64,000 nt of DNA from JAIBBG01 sp040381475. Lineage in GTDB: Bacteria > Bacteroidota > Bacteroidia > Flavobacteriales_D > Sanyastnellaceae. Positions within the stretch are counted from its first letter, which is position 1. The number at the start of each line of letters is the position of its first letter. This document shows, one piece after another, positions 17,404 through 26,783 of this stretch. The DNA lies in contig JBEIHH010000004.1 in NCBI GenBank assembly GCA_040381475.1, positions 35,275-99,274 of the forward strand. Reading direction: 5' to 3'. The notes under the pieces were generated by a model that did not search any database, was not told the origin of the DNA, and saw only the letters and a list, made by a program, of their open reading frames with translations. Position numbers and translations under genes: made by a program.

Positions 17404-17922
17404 ATGAAAAGAATTATATGTTTATTGCCCGCGCTGTTGTGCACGGTGTTCATTTATGCTCAGCCCAAGGACAAGGCAAAGAGTTTTAATTTTCATGGTC
17501 AGATATTCGAACTGAATCTCAATGATTCCGCTGAAAAACCGGTGATGGGTGTTCCAATTGAAATCTGGTCTGGAAATGATCTGATCACTACTGTGGAGTC
17601 AGGTCCAAAAGGTAAATACAACATCAGTCTGATCCAATATCCCGAATTTACCCTCAAGTTTGGCAGAGCTCCTTTTATCACCAAGGTCGTCCATATCGAT
17701 GCCGACGGCTTTAAACGCTCTGCTGAGTTCGGCATTGTAAATCTTGACCTGGATATTTCCTTGTTCAAAGACAAAGGTTATATGGGCATGGATTTTATGA
17801 ATTACACCCCTGTTGCTATTGCCAAATTCAACAAGAAGAAAGGTGTCATCGAGTGGGATTTGAATTATGCCGATAAAATCAATACGCGTGTTGCGGGTGT
17901 CATTTTTGCCAATGAACAATAA
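17404..17922 (+). CDS. Secreted beta-sandwich protein, tandem paralogue 1
   Basis: 172 residues with a signal peptide (KRIICLLPALLCTVFIYAQ). The mature part looks like a carboxypeptidase-regulatory-like beta sandwich: PVMGVPIEIWSGNDLITTVES, then PKGKYNIS, then a conserved tail with FGIVNLDLDISLFKD. The last segment (VAIAKFNKKKGVIEWDLNYADK) has the same arrangement as the next gene's, so the two are paralogues. Similar proteins occur widely in Bacteroidota as single secreted genes of unknown role. No lipobox. No function can be given. Confidence 0.7.
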   Translation: MKRIICLLPALLCTVFIYAQPKDKAKSFNFHGQIFELNLNDSAEKPVMGVPIEIWSGNDLITTVESGPKGKYNISLIQYPEFTLKFGRAPFITKVVHIDADGFKRSAEFGIVNLDLDISLFKDKGYMGMDFMNYTPVAIAKFNKKKGVIEWDLNYADKINTRVAGVIFANEQ

Positions 17923-17991
17923 CTTACGGTTGTTGAAAAAGACTTTTTATCATCATGCATTCAGCTCAAAATAATTCCACTTTTGAGGATT

Positions 17992-18546
17992 ATGAGAAGT
18001 CTGTGCGCCATATTTATCTTAATGTCCATTTTTGTTCCTGGTCTTGTCGCTCAAAAAAAACAAAAGAACAAGGACGAGGTTAGCGGTGATCATTATCTGA
18101 TCAAAGGCACCATTATTCGAATAAACCCCATAGAAGAAACCGAGGAAAAGGCTTCTAATGTGCAGGTGGTAGTGTACCAGGGTCCGGAATTATTCGTTGC
18201 ATTTTTCACGGGCGAAACAGGCGATTATGAGTTTTATCTGCCTATTGGTCACAATTATGAAGTTTGGTATGGTGGCTCGGCTTATGTCAACAAAAAGGTG
18301 TCTATAGATGCCACCCAGTTTCCCAAAGAACGAAAACCAAGAACTATTCCTCTCGATATTGGATTGTTCAGGCCAATAGAGAATGTCGAATTCCCCACTT
18401 TGAATATACCTTTTGTAAAAATTGCGTATGATCCCGAATACGATCAAATCACCCCGGATATGGAATACACGACCAAAAAGAACATGGAACTTGAAAAGAT
18501 TTTCAAGAAATTGCGCAAGCGCAAGCTGAAATCTAAGAAGTTATAG
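17992..18546 (+). CDS. Secreted beta-sandwich protein, tandem paralogue 2
   Basis: 184 residues from the ATG at 17992; a TTG at 17983 is an alternative. A signal peptide (SLCAIFILMSIFVPGLVAQ) precedes a lysine-rich stretch and a beta-sandwich like the previous gene (NVQVVVYQGPELFVAFFTGE, TGDYEFYLP, PLDIGLFRPIENVEF). The tail FVKIAYDPEYDQ is followed by a charged C-terminus (KKLRKRKLKSKKL), which the first copy lacks. The two genes are 69 bp apart and were probably made by local duplication. Function unknown. Confidence 0.7.
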   Translation: MRSLCAIFILMSIFVPGLVAQKKQKNKDEVSGDHYLIKGTIIRINPIEETEEKASNVQVVVYQGPELFVAFFTGETGDYEFYLPIGHNYEVWYGGSAYVNKKVSIDATQFPKERKPRTIPLDIGLFRPIENVEFPTLNIPFVKIAYDPEYDQITPDMEYTTKKNMELEKIFKKLRKRKLKSKKL

Positions 18547-18621
18547 CAGAATCTGACATTGCTGTTACTTTATTAACCTCAGTCAGTCCGTAATTTCGCG
18601 CCCTAATGCATTTTCAAGGGT

Positions 18622-20469
18622 TTGCAAGAAGTAAAAACAGAAGAGAAGAAAAAAATCAGCCGGGAGTCGTTCCGACGGGCTATGGGTGTTTTTAAATACC
18701 TCAAACCGTACTCTTTTTTATTCACCATTGGCATGTTGCTGCTGGTAATCTCCGGGTTGCTGGTCATCGTCATCACCGCCTTGCTGGGTCAACTGATTAG
18801 TCCTGATTCAGGGTCTGAACTTGCGGGAGGTGCCATGCTGCAGTCTATCGTGTCCGGGTTTGAATTCAGCAAACATTGGGGTACAACCGGGCAGGTGCTC
18901 ACCGCACTCGTTATACTACTCATTGTTCAGGGAATATTTTCCTTTTTCCGGGTCTACATATTTTCCTATGTCACTGAAAACGCTATGTTGGCATTGCGAA
19001 ATGACGCTTACAGCACGATTATAAGAATGCCCATGCAGTTCTTTCATGAACGTCGAGTAGGTGATCTCAGCAGCCGTTTATCCAGTGATATCACAACCAT
19101 TCAGGAAACACTGACCGTGACAATGGCGGAGTTCATCCGACAGACCGTGATCATCGTTTTCGGTGTTGGCTGGCTGGTTTCATATTCGTATAAACTTACG
19201 CTGGTGATGCTTTGCAGCCTTCCCGTGATCATTGTGGTTATGGTGCTTTTCGGTCGTTTTATTAGGAAACTCGGCAAGAATACCCAGGACAAAGTCGCTG
19301 AAAGCAGCGTCATTGTCAATGAGTCACTCACCGCAATTGTCAATGTGAAAAGTTTTGCCAACGAATATTTTGAAGCCACACGCTTCGGAGTTAGTGTTAA
19401 AACCATTAAAGATATTGCAATGAAAAGTGCTGTCTGGCGTGGAATGTTCGGCACTTTTATCATCATTTTTCTTTTTGGTGCATTAGGTCTCGTCATGGGT
19501 GTTGGTGCCCATCTTCAGGAAACAGGGGAAATCGGAAAAGATGTATTGGGCAGATTTGTCTTCATTACCGGTCTCGTGGCCGGATCTATTGGCGGACTTG
19601 CTTCTCAGATGGGATCGCTGCAGCGCAGTATCGGGGTGATCGAGAATGTTATGGAAATGCTGAGCTTCAAAACGGAAGATATCAGATTGAACGAACCTTC
19701 ACAGAGCAAGGTGCTCAGAGGAGCTATTGAATTCAGAAATGTTCATTTTGCATACGCCTCTCGGCAAGACATTCAGGTTTTGAATGATGTGAGTTTCAAA
19801 GTAAACCCCGGCGAACAAGTCGCTCTGGTTGGTTCATCCGGCTCGGGGAAATCAACCATTGCGGCGCTTTTGCAACAGTTCTATTTACCGAATTCAGGGG
19901 AGTTACTTTTTGATGATAAATCGGCAACGGAATATGACTTATCAGAACTCAGGTCAAACATGGCTTTCGTTCCTCAGGAGGTTATTCTCTTCGGCGGAAC
20001 CATCCGCGAGAATATTGCTTACGGAAAAATTGATGCTACCGATGAGGAAATAAGTGAAGCGGCGCGCAAAGCCAATGCCCTTGATTTTATCGAAGGATTT
20101 CCGGATAAAATGCTCACTGTTGTCGGCGAACGTGGAATACAGCTGAGTGGCGGGCAGCGACAGCGAATAGCCATAGCAAGAGCAGTATTGAGAAATCCAA
20201 CGATATTGATTCTGGACGAGGCTACAAGTTCGCTGGACAGCGAAAGCGAACGACTGGTGCAGGATGCTCTGGATAAACTGATGCAGGGAAGAACTTCCCT
20301 GGTGATAGCACACAGACTTTCTACCATTCGCAATGCAAACAAAATTCTGGTACTTGACCATGGATCTATACGCGAAGAAGGTACACATGATCAGTTGATT
20401 GCTGCGCGGGGGCTATACAGCCGATTAAGCGAACTGCAGTATGAGAAGGAAAGAGAAAATGTGACTTGA
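18622..20469 (+). CDS. MsbA-like ABC exporter (fused membrane and ATPase domains)
   Basis: 615 residues: six transmembrane helices in residues ~30-320, then an ABC ATPase with Walker A GSSGSGKST, Q-loop VPQEV, signature LSGGQRQRIAIARA, Walker B ILILDEATSSLD and the H-loop in IAHRLST. The fused type IV layout fits lipid or drug exporters such as MsbA; the protein works as a homodimer. The likely start is TTG at 18622; an ATG at 18606 is in another frame, and the next in-frame ATG (in AMGVFKYLKPY) would cut only the polar leader. A TAATTTCG followed by CGCCC (18591-18598) is a likely -7 element. Substrate not determined. Confidence 0.88.
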   Translation: MQEVKTEEKKKISRESFRRAMGVFKYLKPYSFLFTIGMLLLVISGLLVIVITALLGQLISPDSGSELAGGAMLQSIVSGFEFSKHWGTTGQVLTALVILLIVQGIFSFFRVYIFSYVTENAMLALRNDAYSTIIRMPMQFFHERRVGDLSSRLSSDITTIQETLTVTMAEFIRQTVIIVFGVGWLVSYSYKLTLVMLCSLPVIIVVMVLFGRFIRKLGKNTQDKVAESSVIVNESLTAIVNVKSFANEYFEATRFGVSVKTIKDIAMKSAVWRGMFGTFIIIFLFGALGLVMGVGAHLQETGEIGKDVLGRFVFITGLVAGSIGGLASQMGSLQRSIGVIENVMEMLSFKTEDIRLNEPSQSKVLRGAIEFRNVHFAYASRQDIQVLNDVSFKVNPGEQVALVGSSGSGKSTIAALLQQFYLPNSGELLFDDKSATEYDLSELRSNMAFVPQEVILFGGTIRENIAYGKIDATDEEISEAARKANALDFIEGFPDKMLTVVGERGIQLSGGQRQRIAIARAVLRNPTILILDEATSSLDSESERLVQDALDKLMQGRTSLVIAHRLSTIRNANKILVLDHGSIREEGTHDQLIAARGLYSRLSELQYEKERENVT

Positions 20470-20561
20470 GGAAATTGAATAATGCATTCCACCCACATAG
20501 CAAATAAACGCGTGTTTTGACGCCGCAAATATTTTGTAGGTTTGAACTTGAATAGGATCGA

Positions 20562-21650
20562 ATGAAAAAAAAGGCTTTAATCACCGGTATTACCGGTCAG
20601 GATGGTGCGTACCTCGCAGAACTTCTCCTCAAAAAGGGGTATGAAGTACACGGCGTGAAAAGAAGAAGTTCCCTTTTCAACACCGATCGCATTGACCATC
20701 TTTACAGGGATGAACATGAGCAGGGGGTAAATCTGTTTTTACATTACGGTGATCTCACCGACAGCACCAACCTCATTCGTCTGGTACAGGAAACTATGCC
20801 CGATGAAATCTACAATCTGGCAGCGCAAAGTCATGTGCATGTATCATTCGACACTCCAGAATACACTTGTAATGCAGATGCCACAGGAACACTTCGTTTG
20901 CTGGAGGCAATCCGGATCCTCGGTCTCGAAAAGAAAACGCGATTCTACCAGGCTTCTACAAGCGAGTTGTATGGAAAGGTGATGGAGGTTCCGCAAAGTG
21001 AAACAACTCCTTTTTACCCGAGAAGTCCATATGCTGTTGCAAAACTCTATGCATATTGGATAACCAAGAATTACAGAGAAGCCTACGGTATTTATGCCTG
21101 TAATGGAATCCTCTTTAATCACGAATCACCACTCCGTGGCGAAACTTTTGTAACCAGAAAAATTACAAGAGCAGCTGCGAAAATCAGCCTGGGATTGCAG
21201 GAGAAACTGTTTCTCGGGAATGTGGATGCCCAGCGCGATTGGGGTCATGCCAAAGATTATGTCGAAGGTATGTGGCTGATGATGCAACAGGAAGAGTCTG
21301 ATGATTATGTACTGGCAACAGGCAAAACGTATTCTGTGCGTCACTTCTGTAATCTGGCATTCGCACACGTTGGCATCACACTTGAATGGAAAGGATCCGG
21401 TGTGGACGAAAAAGCATATAACGGCAAGACAGGAAAAGTGATCATTGAAATTGACCCTAAATATTTCCGACCCACTGAAGTTGACTTGCTCATTGGTGAT
21501 CCAGCGAAGGCAAAATCCAAACTTGGTTGGGAGCATAAACATTCTTTGGAAGAACTTGTAACGGATATGATGAAAGCGGATGTTGAGTTGTTCACACGTG
21601 ACAGGTATCTCATGGATGGCGGCCATAAAGTGATGAACTATCACGAATAA
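20562..21650 (+). CDS. gmd: GDP-mannose 4,6-dehydratase
   Basis: 362 residues. Converts GDP-mannose to GDP-4-keto-6-deoxymannose, the first step to GDP-fucose, GDP-rhamnose or GDP-perosamine. The N-terminus has TGITGQDGAYLAELLL and KRRSS, the NADP-binding signature of GMD. The active site shows STSELYGK and YAVAKLYAY (Y157, K161). NHESPLRGETFVTRKITR and the arginine-rich tetramer segment are conserved. No fucose synthase (fcl) is next to it; the downstream acyltransferase and VOC genes are on the same strand. Likely used for surface polysaccharide or glycoprotein sugars. Confidence 0.95.
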   Translation: MKKKALITGITGQDGAYLAELLLKKGYEVHGVKRRSSLFNTDRIDHLYRDEHEQGVNLFLHYGDLTDSTNLIRLVQETMPDEIYNLAAQSHVHVSFDTPEYTCNADATGTLRLLEAIRILGLEKKTRFYQASTSELYGKVMEVPQSETTPFYPRSPYAVAKLYAYWITKNYREAYGIYACNGILFNHESPLRGETFVTRKITRAAAKISLGLQEKLFLGNVDAQRDWGHAKDYVEGMWLMMQQEESDDYVLATGKTYSVRHFCNLAFAHVGITLEWKGSGVDEKAYNGKTGKVIIEIDPKYFRPTEVDLLIGDPAKAKSKLGWEHKHSLEELVTDMMKADVELFTRDRYLMDGGHKVMNYHE

Positions 21651-21670
21651 TGAAGCGGTACTGTCTTTGA

Positions 21671-22981
21671 ATGAATCAGAATAAACCTCAGCTTCACTCC
21701 CTTTTGTATGCTTTCTTGAAGCCGCTGGTTACGCTTGGAGGGAGATTTTTTTTCAGTCAGATTGAAATTAGGAATCTGCAGCGGATGCCTTTAGATAAAC
21801 CGGTGATTCTTGTGTCCAATCACCAAAATGCAATGCTGGATCCAGTGCTGATTTGCATGTTTTCTCCAAAACAATTGCATTGGCTTACCCGATCAGACAT
21901 TTTCAAAAAAACATCGATAAATAAATTGCTTCGGAGCATCAACATGATGCCCGTATACAGAGAGCGCGATCGTATGGCTGACATTGCCGACAGGAACAAA
22001 GCAACTTTTGATGAGTGCTACAACAGACTGCGGCATGGTGCTGTAGTCGGCATTTTCCCTGAAGGTTCGCACCGCGGAAAAAAACAACTGGTTCCTTTTA
22101 AAAAAGGACTTGCAAGAATGGTCGTAGGAGCAAAAGAAGCAGGAGTCGAAGATCTGGTAATTCAAATGGTTGGATTTGACTATGAGAACTATTATGAGTA
22201 TAGAAAAAAACTGGTCATCAATTTCGGCACTCCCATGCTTGCCTCTGATTTGTTAGCCGCACGAAGCGATACCGATACACAACTGCGTTCATCCATTACA
22301 GAAAAGGTAAGAGAAGGACTTAAAGGCCTGATGATTCATATTGAAAATGATGATGTCTATGAGGAAATCATGACGTTGCAGCCGCTGAGTGCTAAAGTTT
22401 CACCAGTTTGTCAAACTGGTGTTGAATTCGATACCTTCAAATCATGGACGGAAATACTTGATAATAATCCTGAATACCATCCATGGCTCAACCAACAAGT
22501 TGGTCATTACAGAAGGCTTATGCATGATCTTCACATCAACGAAACTTTGTTTAGGGAAAGATTTTCAAGAATGAACTTGCTTGCATTGATCATTGGTATC
22601 CCGTTTGCCGCAACAGCCTTTGTATTGTTCTATCCTCTTTATCTTCTGACGGAGCGTTTGGTGAATGATGTTGTTCGTGACCCCTTGTTCAAAAACTCAA
22701 TTCGCCTGGTTGTATGGACTTTTATTACTCCGCTTTTGCTAATTCTGGTTTTCTTCATTGTTATGTTCGTTACGGGTAGCCTGATCACAGCTGTTTTGGC
22801 CGTGATTGCGGGATTTATCAGTGGCCTGATAACGCTGCACTGGCTTGAGGTGAGAAAGCTTTTCAGACATCACAGGAGATGTCAAAAACTGGACAAAGAG
22901 AAAAACCCTTTATTTGTTGAATGGAAAATTTTGCGGAAGAATATTATCCAGAAATTAATCAGTCTTAAATCCATCAGTTGA
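21671..22981 (+). CDS. PlsC-type lysophospholipid acyltransferase with C-terminal membrane segments
   Basis: 436 residues. The N-terminal half is an LPLAT domain with SNHQNAMLDP (H51, D57; the spacing is five rather than the usual four residues, as in a Bacteroidota subfamily) and GIFPEGSHRGKKQLVPFKKG. The C-terminal part (from about residue 300) has at least three hydrophobic segments, including LIIGIPFAATAFVLFYPLYL. It should transfer an acyl group to a lysolipid at the inner membrane; the exact acceptor is open. The gene is 20 bp after gmd and its TGA is 1 nt before the next ATG. Confidence 0.85.
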   Translation: MNQNKPQLHSLLYAFLKPLVTLGGRFFFSQIEIRNLQRMPLDKPVILVSNHQNAMLDPVLICMFSPKQLHWLTRSDIFKKTSINKLLRSINMMPVYRERDRMADIADRNKATFDECYNRLRHGAVVGIFPEGSHRGKKQLVPFKKGLARMVVGAKEAGVEDLVIQMVGFDYENYYEYRKKLVINFGTPMLASDLLAARSDTDTQLRSSITEKVREGLKGLMIHIENDDVYEEIMTLQPLSAKVSPVCQTGVEFDTFKSWTEILDNNPEYHPWLNQQVGHYRRLMHDLHINETLFRERFSRMNLLALIIGIPFAATAFVLFYPLYLLTERLVNDVVRDPLFKNSIRLVVWTFITPLLLILVFFIVMFVTGSLITAVLAVIAGFISGLITLHWLEVRKLFRHHRRCQKLDKEKNPLFVEWKILRKNIIQKLISLKSIS

Positions 22982-22982
22982 T

Positions 22983-24041
22983 ATGTATAAAAGAATAAAT
23001 GGACTGCAGCATATTGGAGTCGCGGTTTCTGAAATGGACCATTCACTTCGTTTTTACAGGAAATTCTTTGGATTGAATATTCCGTTTTTTGATAGCGTAC
23101 AGCCGGCTCCTCTTATGGATGTATATACACGAAATAAGACCATTACCAAAAGAGCCAGCATGATCATGAACCTGCAGGGTGGGTGTGCGATTGAAGTCAT
23201 CAGACCAACTTCATTTGAGCCGGTTAAAGCCCCGGGTGGTGTGAAAATCGGCGATCTTGGCATTTGCATCACACAGGTAAAGTGTGTTGATATCAAAAAA
23301 AGCCATGATTTCTGTAAAGAGAACAAAGCACCGGGACTCACCGAAATTTCTATTGATCCTGATGGAAGGCCAACTTTTTATATTCAGGACCCAGACAACA
23401 ATCTTTGGCAATATGTTCAGGGTCACAACTGGTATACCAGAGGAAAACACCACAGCGGTGGGGTTATCGGCTGCACTACGGGAGTAAGTCACATCGAAAA
23501 GGCACTCGTCCTTTACAGCGATATCCTTGGTTTCGATCAGGTGGTTTACGATAAAACCGGGGTATTTGATGATTGGAAAATGTTGCCTGCCGGATCTGAA
23601 CGATACAGAAGAGTATTGCTGACCCAATCGGCGCAACCTGGCGGTGGTTTCTCCAAGGTAACAGGAAAGACCTACATTGAATTGGTTCAGTCGCTCGACA
23701 GAAATCCGGATTTTATTTTTTATGACAGAATCTGGGGTGATACCGGTTTTGCTCACATCGGATTTGACGTAAAAGGCATGAAAGAACTGGGAAAAGATCT
23801 TGAAGCTGCTGGTTATGCCTTTACATGTGATAGCAACGATGCACTAAACATGGGCAACACGAAAGTTCACTGCACGTACATACACGATGATGACCGCACG
23901 CTCATAGAAATGATCGAGGTGTACAAAGTACCCATCATAGAAAAGTGGGGCGTATTTCTTAATGTAGAGAAACGTGATCCATTGAAGCCATTGCCCGATT
24001 TTATGCTGAAGGCCTTGCGCTTTTCGAGGATCAAGGACTGA
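22983..24041 (+). CDS. Two-module VOC (vicinal oxygen chelate) protein
   Basis: 352 residues made of two VOC modules of the glyoxalase/extradiol-dioxygenase superfamily. Module 1 (residues ~5-145) starts LQHIGVAVSEMDHSLRFYRK; module 2 (~160-330) starts GVSHIEKALVLYSDILGF and has FAHIGFDVKG and LIEMIEVYK, giving a His/His/Glu metal site typical of these enzymes. Sequence around the C-terminus does not match 4-hydroxyphenylpyruvate dioxygenase. Substrate and reaction are unknown. It directly follows the acyltransferase gene (1-nt gap), so the two are probably co-expressed. Confidence 0.75.
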   Translation: MYKRINGLQHIGVAVSEMDHSLRFYRKFFGLNIPFFDSVQPAPLMDVYTRNKTITKRASMIMNLQGGCAIEVIRPTSFEPVKAPGGVKIGDLGICITQVKCVDIKKSHDFCKENKAPGLTEISIDPDGRPTFYIQDPDNNLWQYVQGHNWYTRGKHHSGGVIGCTTGVSHIEKALVLYSDILGFDQVVYDKTGVFDDWKMLPAGSERYRRVLLTQSAQPGGGFSKVTGKTYIELVQSLDRNPDFIFYDRIWGDTGFAHIGFDVKGMKELGKDLEAAGYAFTCDSNDALNMGNTKVHCTYIHDDDRTLIEMIEVYKVPIIEKWGVFLNVEKRDPLKPLPDFMLKALRFSRIKD

Positions 24042-24050
24042 CTATTATTT

Positions 24051-24878
24051 CTATCGGGCAGATCTTTTTTTCAGAATTTTTTCGAGAAGCGCAGGAAAGA
24101 AACGCCGAATTTTAAGGGTCAGTAACTCTTTTCCTCCAACGCCGAACTCATTTTTCCCCGATGCAATGCCAACTAGAATCTGTCCGGCACACTCTTCAGC
24201 AGATGTTCCTTCTGCCTGATTCTTATCCATTTGTCCTGTGCCTGCACCATTCTCATCCAAAGCGCGCAATGATATTTCTGTGGCAATCAATCCCGGCAGT
24301 ATTAACACAATTCGGAGTCCTTTTTCCGCGGTTTCCATCCGCATCGAGTCGTAGAATCCATGTAAAGCGTGTTTGGTCGCCGCGTAAGTAGACCGCAAAT
24401 AAAACCCATACTTTCCAGTGAGGCTGCTGGTTACCACGATACAACCACCACCGGTATCAATCATTCTTGAAGCTGTCAATTTGGAAAGGAGCACATTGGA
24501 GAAATAATTAACCTCGAAAAGATTTCTCTCAACCGATTCGGGCGTCTTTAGGGCTTCTGAACGCTGGCTAATGCCTCCATTGTTGAACAAAAAATCAACC
24601 TTCAGGTACTTTTGAAAAACCTCATCAGCGGCTATTTGAACCGAACCGGAGTCAGCCAGATCCATTGACACAATATCCACTGCTTCAGGACTGAAACATG
24701 ATGACTTTACGCGCTGAAGTTCATCCAGCCTGCGGGCACTGAGAATGAGTCGTGCTCCGGCTTTGGAAAGCTCATAAGCCAAAGCCTCTCCGATACCTGA
24801 ACTGGCCCCCGTGATCCAAATTGTTTTCCCCGAATAATATGACTTATACACTCGAATATATTTGACGTGAAGATGCAA
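24051..24878 (-). CDS. Short-chain dehydrogenase (DHRS7-like)
   Basis: 275 residues. Cofactor motif TGASSGIG, NNGG in place of NNAG, catalytic Ser in TSSLTGKYG and STYAATKHAL with Tyr and Lys. The C-terminal basic segment (LKIRRFFPALLEKILKKRSAR) resembles membrane-associated DHRS7-type enzymes. The start at 24878 leaves about 20 residues before the motif, slightly long; no better in-frame ATG is present. It is convergent with the VOC gene and divergent from the response regulator at 25016. Substrate unknown. Confidence 0.82.
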   Translation of the reverse strand: MHLHVKYIRVYKSYYSGKTIWITGASSGIGEALAYELSKAGARLILSARRLDELQRVKSSCFSPEAVDIVSMDLADSGSVQIAADEVFQKYLKVDFLFNNGGISQRSEALKTPESVERNLFEVNYFSNVLLSKLTASRMIDTGGGCIVVTSSLTGKYGFYLRSTYAATKHALHGFYDSMRMETAEKGLRIVLILPGLIATEISLRALDENGAGTGQMDKNQAEGTSAEECAGQILVGIASGKNEFGVGGKELLTLKIRRFFPALLEKILKKRSAR

Positions 24879-25015
24879 TCGAATATGTTAACTGACACCG
24901 TTTTTTTTACCCCTTAATATTCACTTAACCTACTGTTAATTGCAATGACCGTATTTTGCACCTGTAAAGTAAAAGTAGAATCTTTTCTCTTGGGAGTTAA
25001 GCAAAATAAAAGCAA

Positions 25016-25693
25016 ATGATCAAACAAAAAATTCTCCTGGTTGATGATGAGAAAGATATTCTCGAATTGATTGGATTCAATCTGGAGAAAGAAGGTTATG
25101 AGATTCAAACGGCGGTGAATGGTCGCAAGGCTCTTGAAGTCGCCCGTCATTTCAAACCTGATCTGGTATTGCTTGACGTGATGATGCCGGAAATGGATGG
25201 CATGGAAGCTTGTCGGGAATTCCGAGAAGATCCCCAGTTTAAAAATTTAATCATCGCTTTTCTTACTGCAAGAAACGAAGACTACTCCCAAATCGCGGGA
25301 TTTGATGCAGGTGCTGATGACTACATATCCAAGCCAATCAAACCAAGAGTGCTTATAAGCAGGGTGAAGGCTTTGCTCAGACGTCCTGTTGCAGGGGAAG
25401 CGGCAATGGAGCCGGTCGCTAGCCATGGCGTTACCATCGACAAGGATCGTTATGTTGTTTTCAGGGATGGTGTGGAACTTTCGCTACCTAAAAAAGAATT
25501 TGAACTGCTCGCGTTACTCGCGTCTCAACCGGGCAGAGTTTTTACGCGTGAAAACATATTGGCCAACGTTTGGGGAAATGATGTCATTGTTGGCGATAGA
25601 ACCATCGATGTGCACATCAGAAAACTTCGTGAAAAGCTGGGTGATGAATATTTTAAAACCATTAAGGGTGTAGGCTATAAATTTGAGCCGTGA
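25016..25693 (+). CDS. OmpR/PhoB-family response regulator
   Basis: 225 residues. The receiver domain has the acidic pair DDE at the N-terminus, phospho-acceptor D54 in LLDVMMPEMDG, TAR and the Lys in ISKPIKP. The C-terminal winged-helix DNA-binding domain ends VIVGDRTIDVHIRKLREKLG and FKTIKGVGYKF. The downstream sensor kinase begins by a GTG that overlaps the stop (GTGA), so the pair is translated together. It is PhoB-like; phosphate control is possible but no Pho-box was identified. The 137-bp upstream region has a near-match TATTTTG at the promoter position. Confidence 0.93.
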   Translation: MIKQKILLVDDEKDILELIGFNLEKEGYEIQTAVNGRKALEVARHFKPDLVLLDVMMPEMDGMEACREFREDPQFKNLIIAFLTARNEDYSQIAGFDAGADDYISKPIKPRVLISRVKALLRRPVAGEAAMEPVASHGVTIDKDRYVVFRDGVELSLPKKEFELLALLASQPGRVFTRENILANVWGNDVIVGDRTIDVHIRKLREKLGDEYFKTIKGVGYKFEP

Positions 25694-26742
25694 GCATTAT
25701 TCAAATCCGAACACCCAAGAGCGTCGCGCTTGCTTCTGCGATGTTCATTACGGGTTTGCTTGCGATCACATATTTTCTTCTTATTTATTTTTTAGAGCGC
25801 GAATTTGATGTGCTCTGGCTGTTGATTTTGCTCATTCTTGGTGCAGGTATCTCTTTCGGAATTGTCTATTACTTCGTGGAACGTTTTCTTTATCACAAGG
25901 TAAAGATTATTTACAAAACCATTCACTCACTGAAAAGCCAGAGTGAAGGCAAACCTAAAATTCAAATGAGCACAGATGTTCTCGGCGAAATAAATAACCG
26001 TGTTGCGGATTGGGCTGATGAAAAAATTCGTGAAGTAAAAGAGTTGAAAAGCGCAGAGAATTACAGAAAGGAATTTATCGGGAATCTTGCACACGAGCTT
26101 AAAACACCTGTTTTTAATATCCAGGGATATATTGACACACTGCTGGACACTGATTTGCATGATCCTGAATTAAACCGAAAATTTCTGGAAAGGGCTAGCG
26201 CAAGTTGCGACAGACTCAGTGATCTGATCAAAGATCTAGATCAGATTACAAGCTTTGAAAGCGGTAATATACCTCTGGATATGACAAAATTTGATGTGGT
26301 AGCTCTTGCCAGGGAATCCATTGAATTGTTAGAGCCTCAGTCACGCGAGAAAAGTATTACGCTGCGCATCAGGAATGCCAATGAAAAGCCCATTTTGGTT
26401 GAGGCGGATAAAAAAAGAATTCAACAGGTCTTCGTAAATCTTCTGGTAAATAGTATCAATTACGGTAAAGAGAAAGGTGAAACTAGAATCAGATTTTACG
26501 ATATGGGCGACAACTTGCTTATTGAAGTGGCCGACGATGGAATTGGTATTGCCATAGAACACCTGCCACGAATTTTTGAACGCTTTTACCGAGTAGACAA
26601 GAGCCGGTCGCGCAATGAAGGTGGTTCGGGACTTGGTCTTGCTATATGTAAGCATATCATCGATAGCCACAATCAGAGCATTTCTGTCAGAAGTACGGAG
26701 AATGTGGGAAGCACATTCGGCTTTACTTTGAAAAAAGGCTAA
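25690..26742 (+). CDS. Sensor histidine kinase of the PhoR type
   Basis: 350 residues from a GTG that overlaps the regulator's TGA. Two transmembrane helices (residues ~10-32 and ~38-60) enclose almost no periplasmic loop, so the signal is probably sensed in the membrane or through a partner. HisKA follows with NLAHELKTP (H135), then a HATPase_c domain with N-box NLLVNSINYG, G1 DDGIGI, F-box RIFERFYRVD and G2 GGSGLGLAI. Cognate partner of the regulator at 25016. Confidence 0.92.
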   Translation: MSIIQIRTPKSVALASAMFITGLLAITYFLLIYFLEREFDVLWLLILLILGAGISFGIVYYFVERFLYHKVKIIYKTIHSLKSQSEGKPKIQMSTDVLGEINNRVADWADEKIREVKELKSAENYRKEFIGNLAHELKTPVFNIQGYIDTLLDTDLHDPELNRKFLERASASCDRLSDLIKDLDQITSFESGNIPLDMTKFDVVALARESIELLEPQSREKSITLRIRNANEKPILVEADKKRIQQVFVNLLVNSINYGKEKGETRIRFYDMGDNLLIEVADDGIGIAIEHLPRIFERFYRVDKSRSRNEGGSGLGLAICKHIIDSHNQSISVRSTENVGSTFGFTLKKG

Positions 26743-26783
26743 CCCTGCCGCCTTGCGCACGTGCGTTGTGAGCGAGGGAGGCT

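Noticed and set aside
22983..24041. Annotation as 4-hydroxyphenylpyruvate dioxygenase
   Set aside because: Two VOC modules are present but the C-terminal motifs of that enzyme are not seen and the chain lacks its typical ending; left as VOC of unknown substrate.
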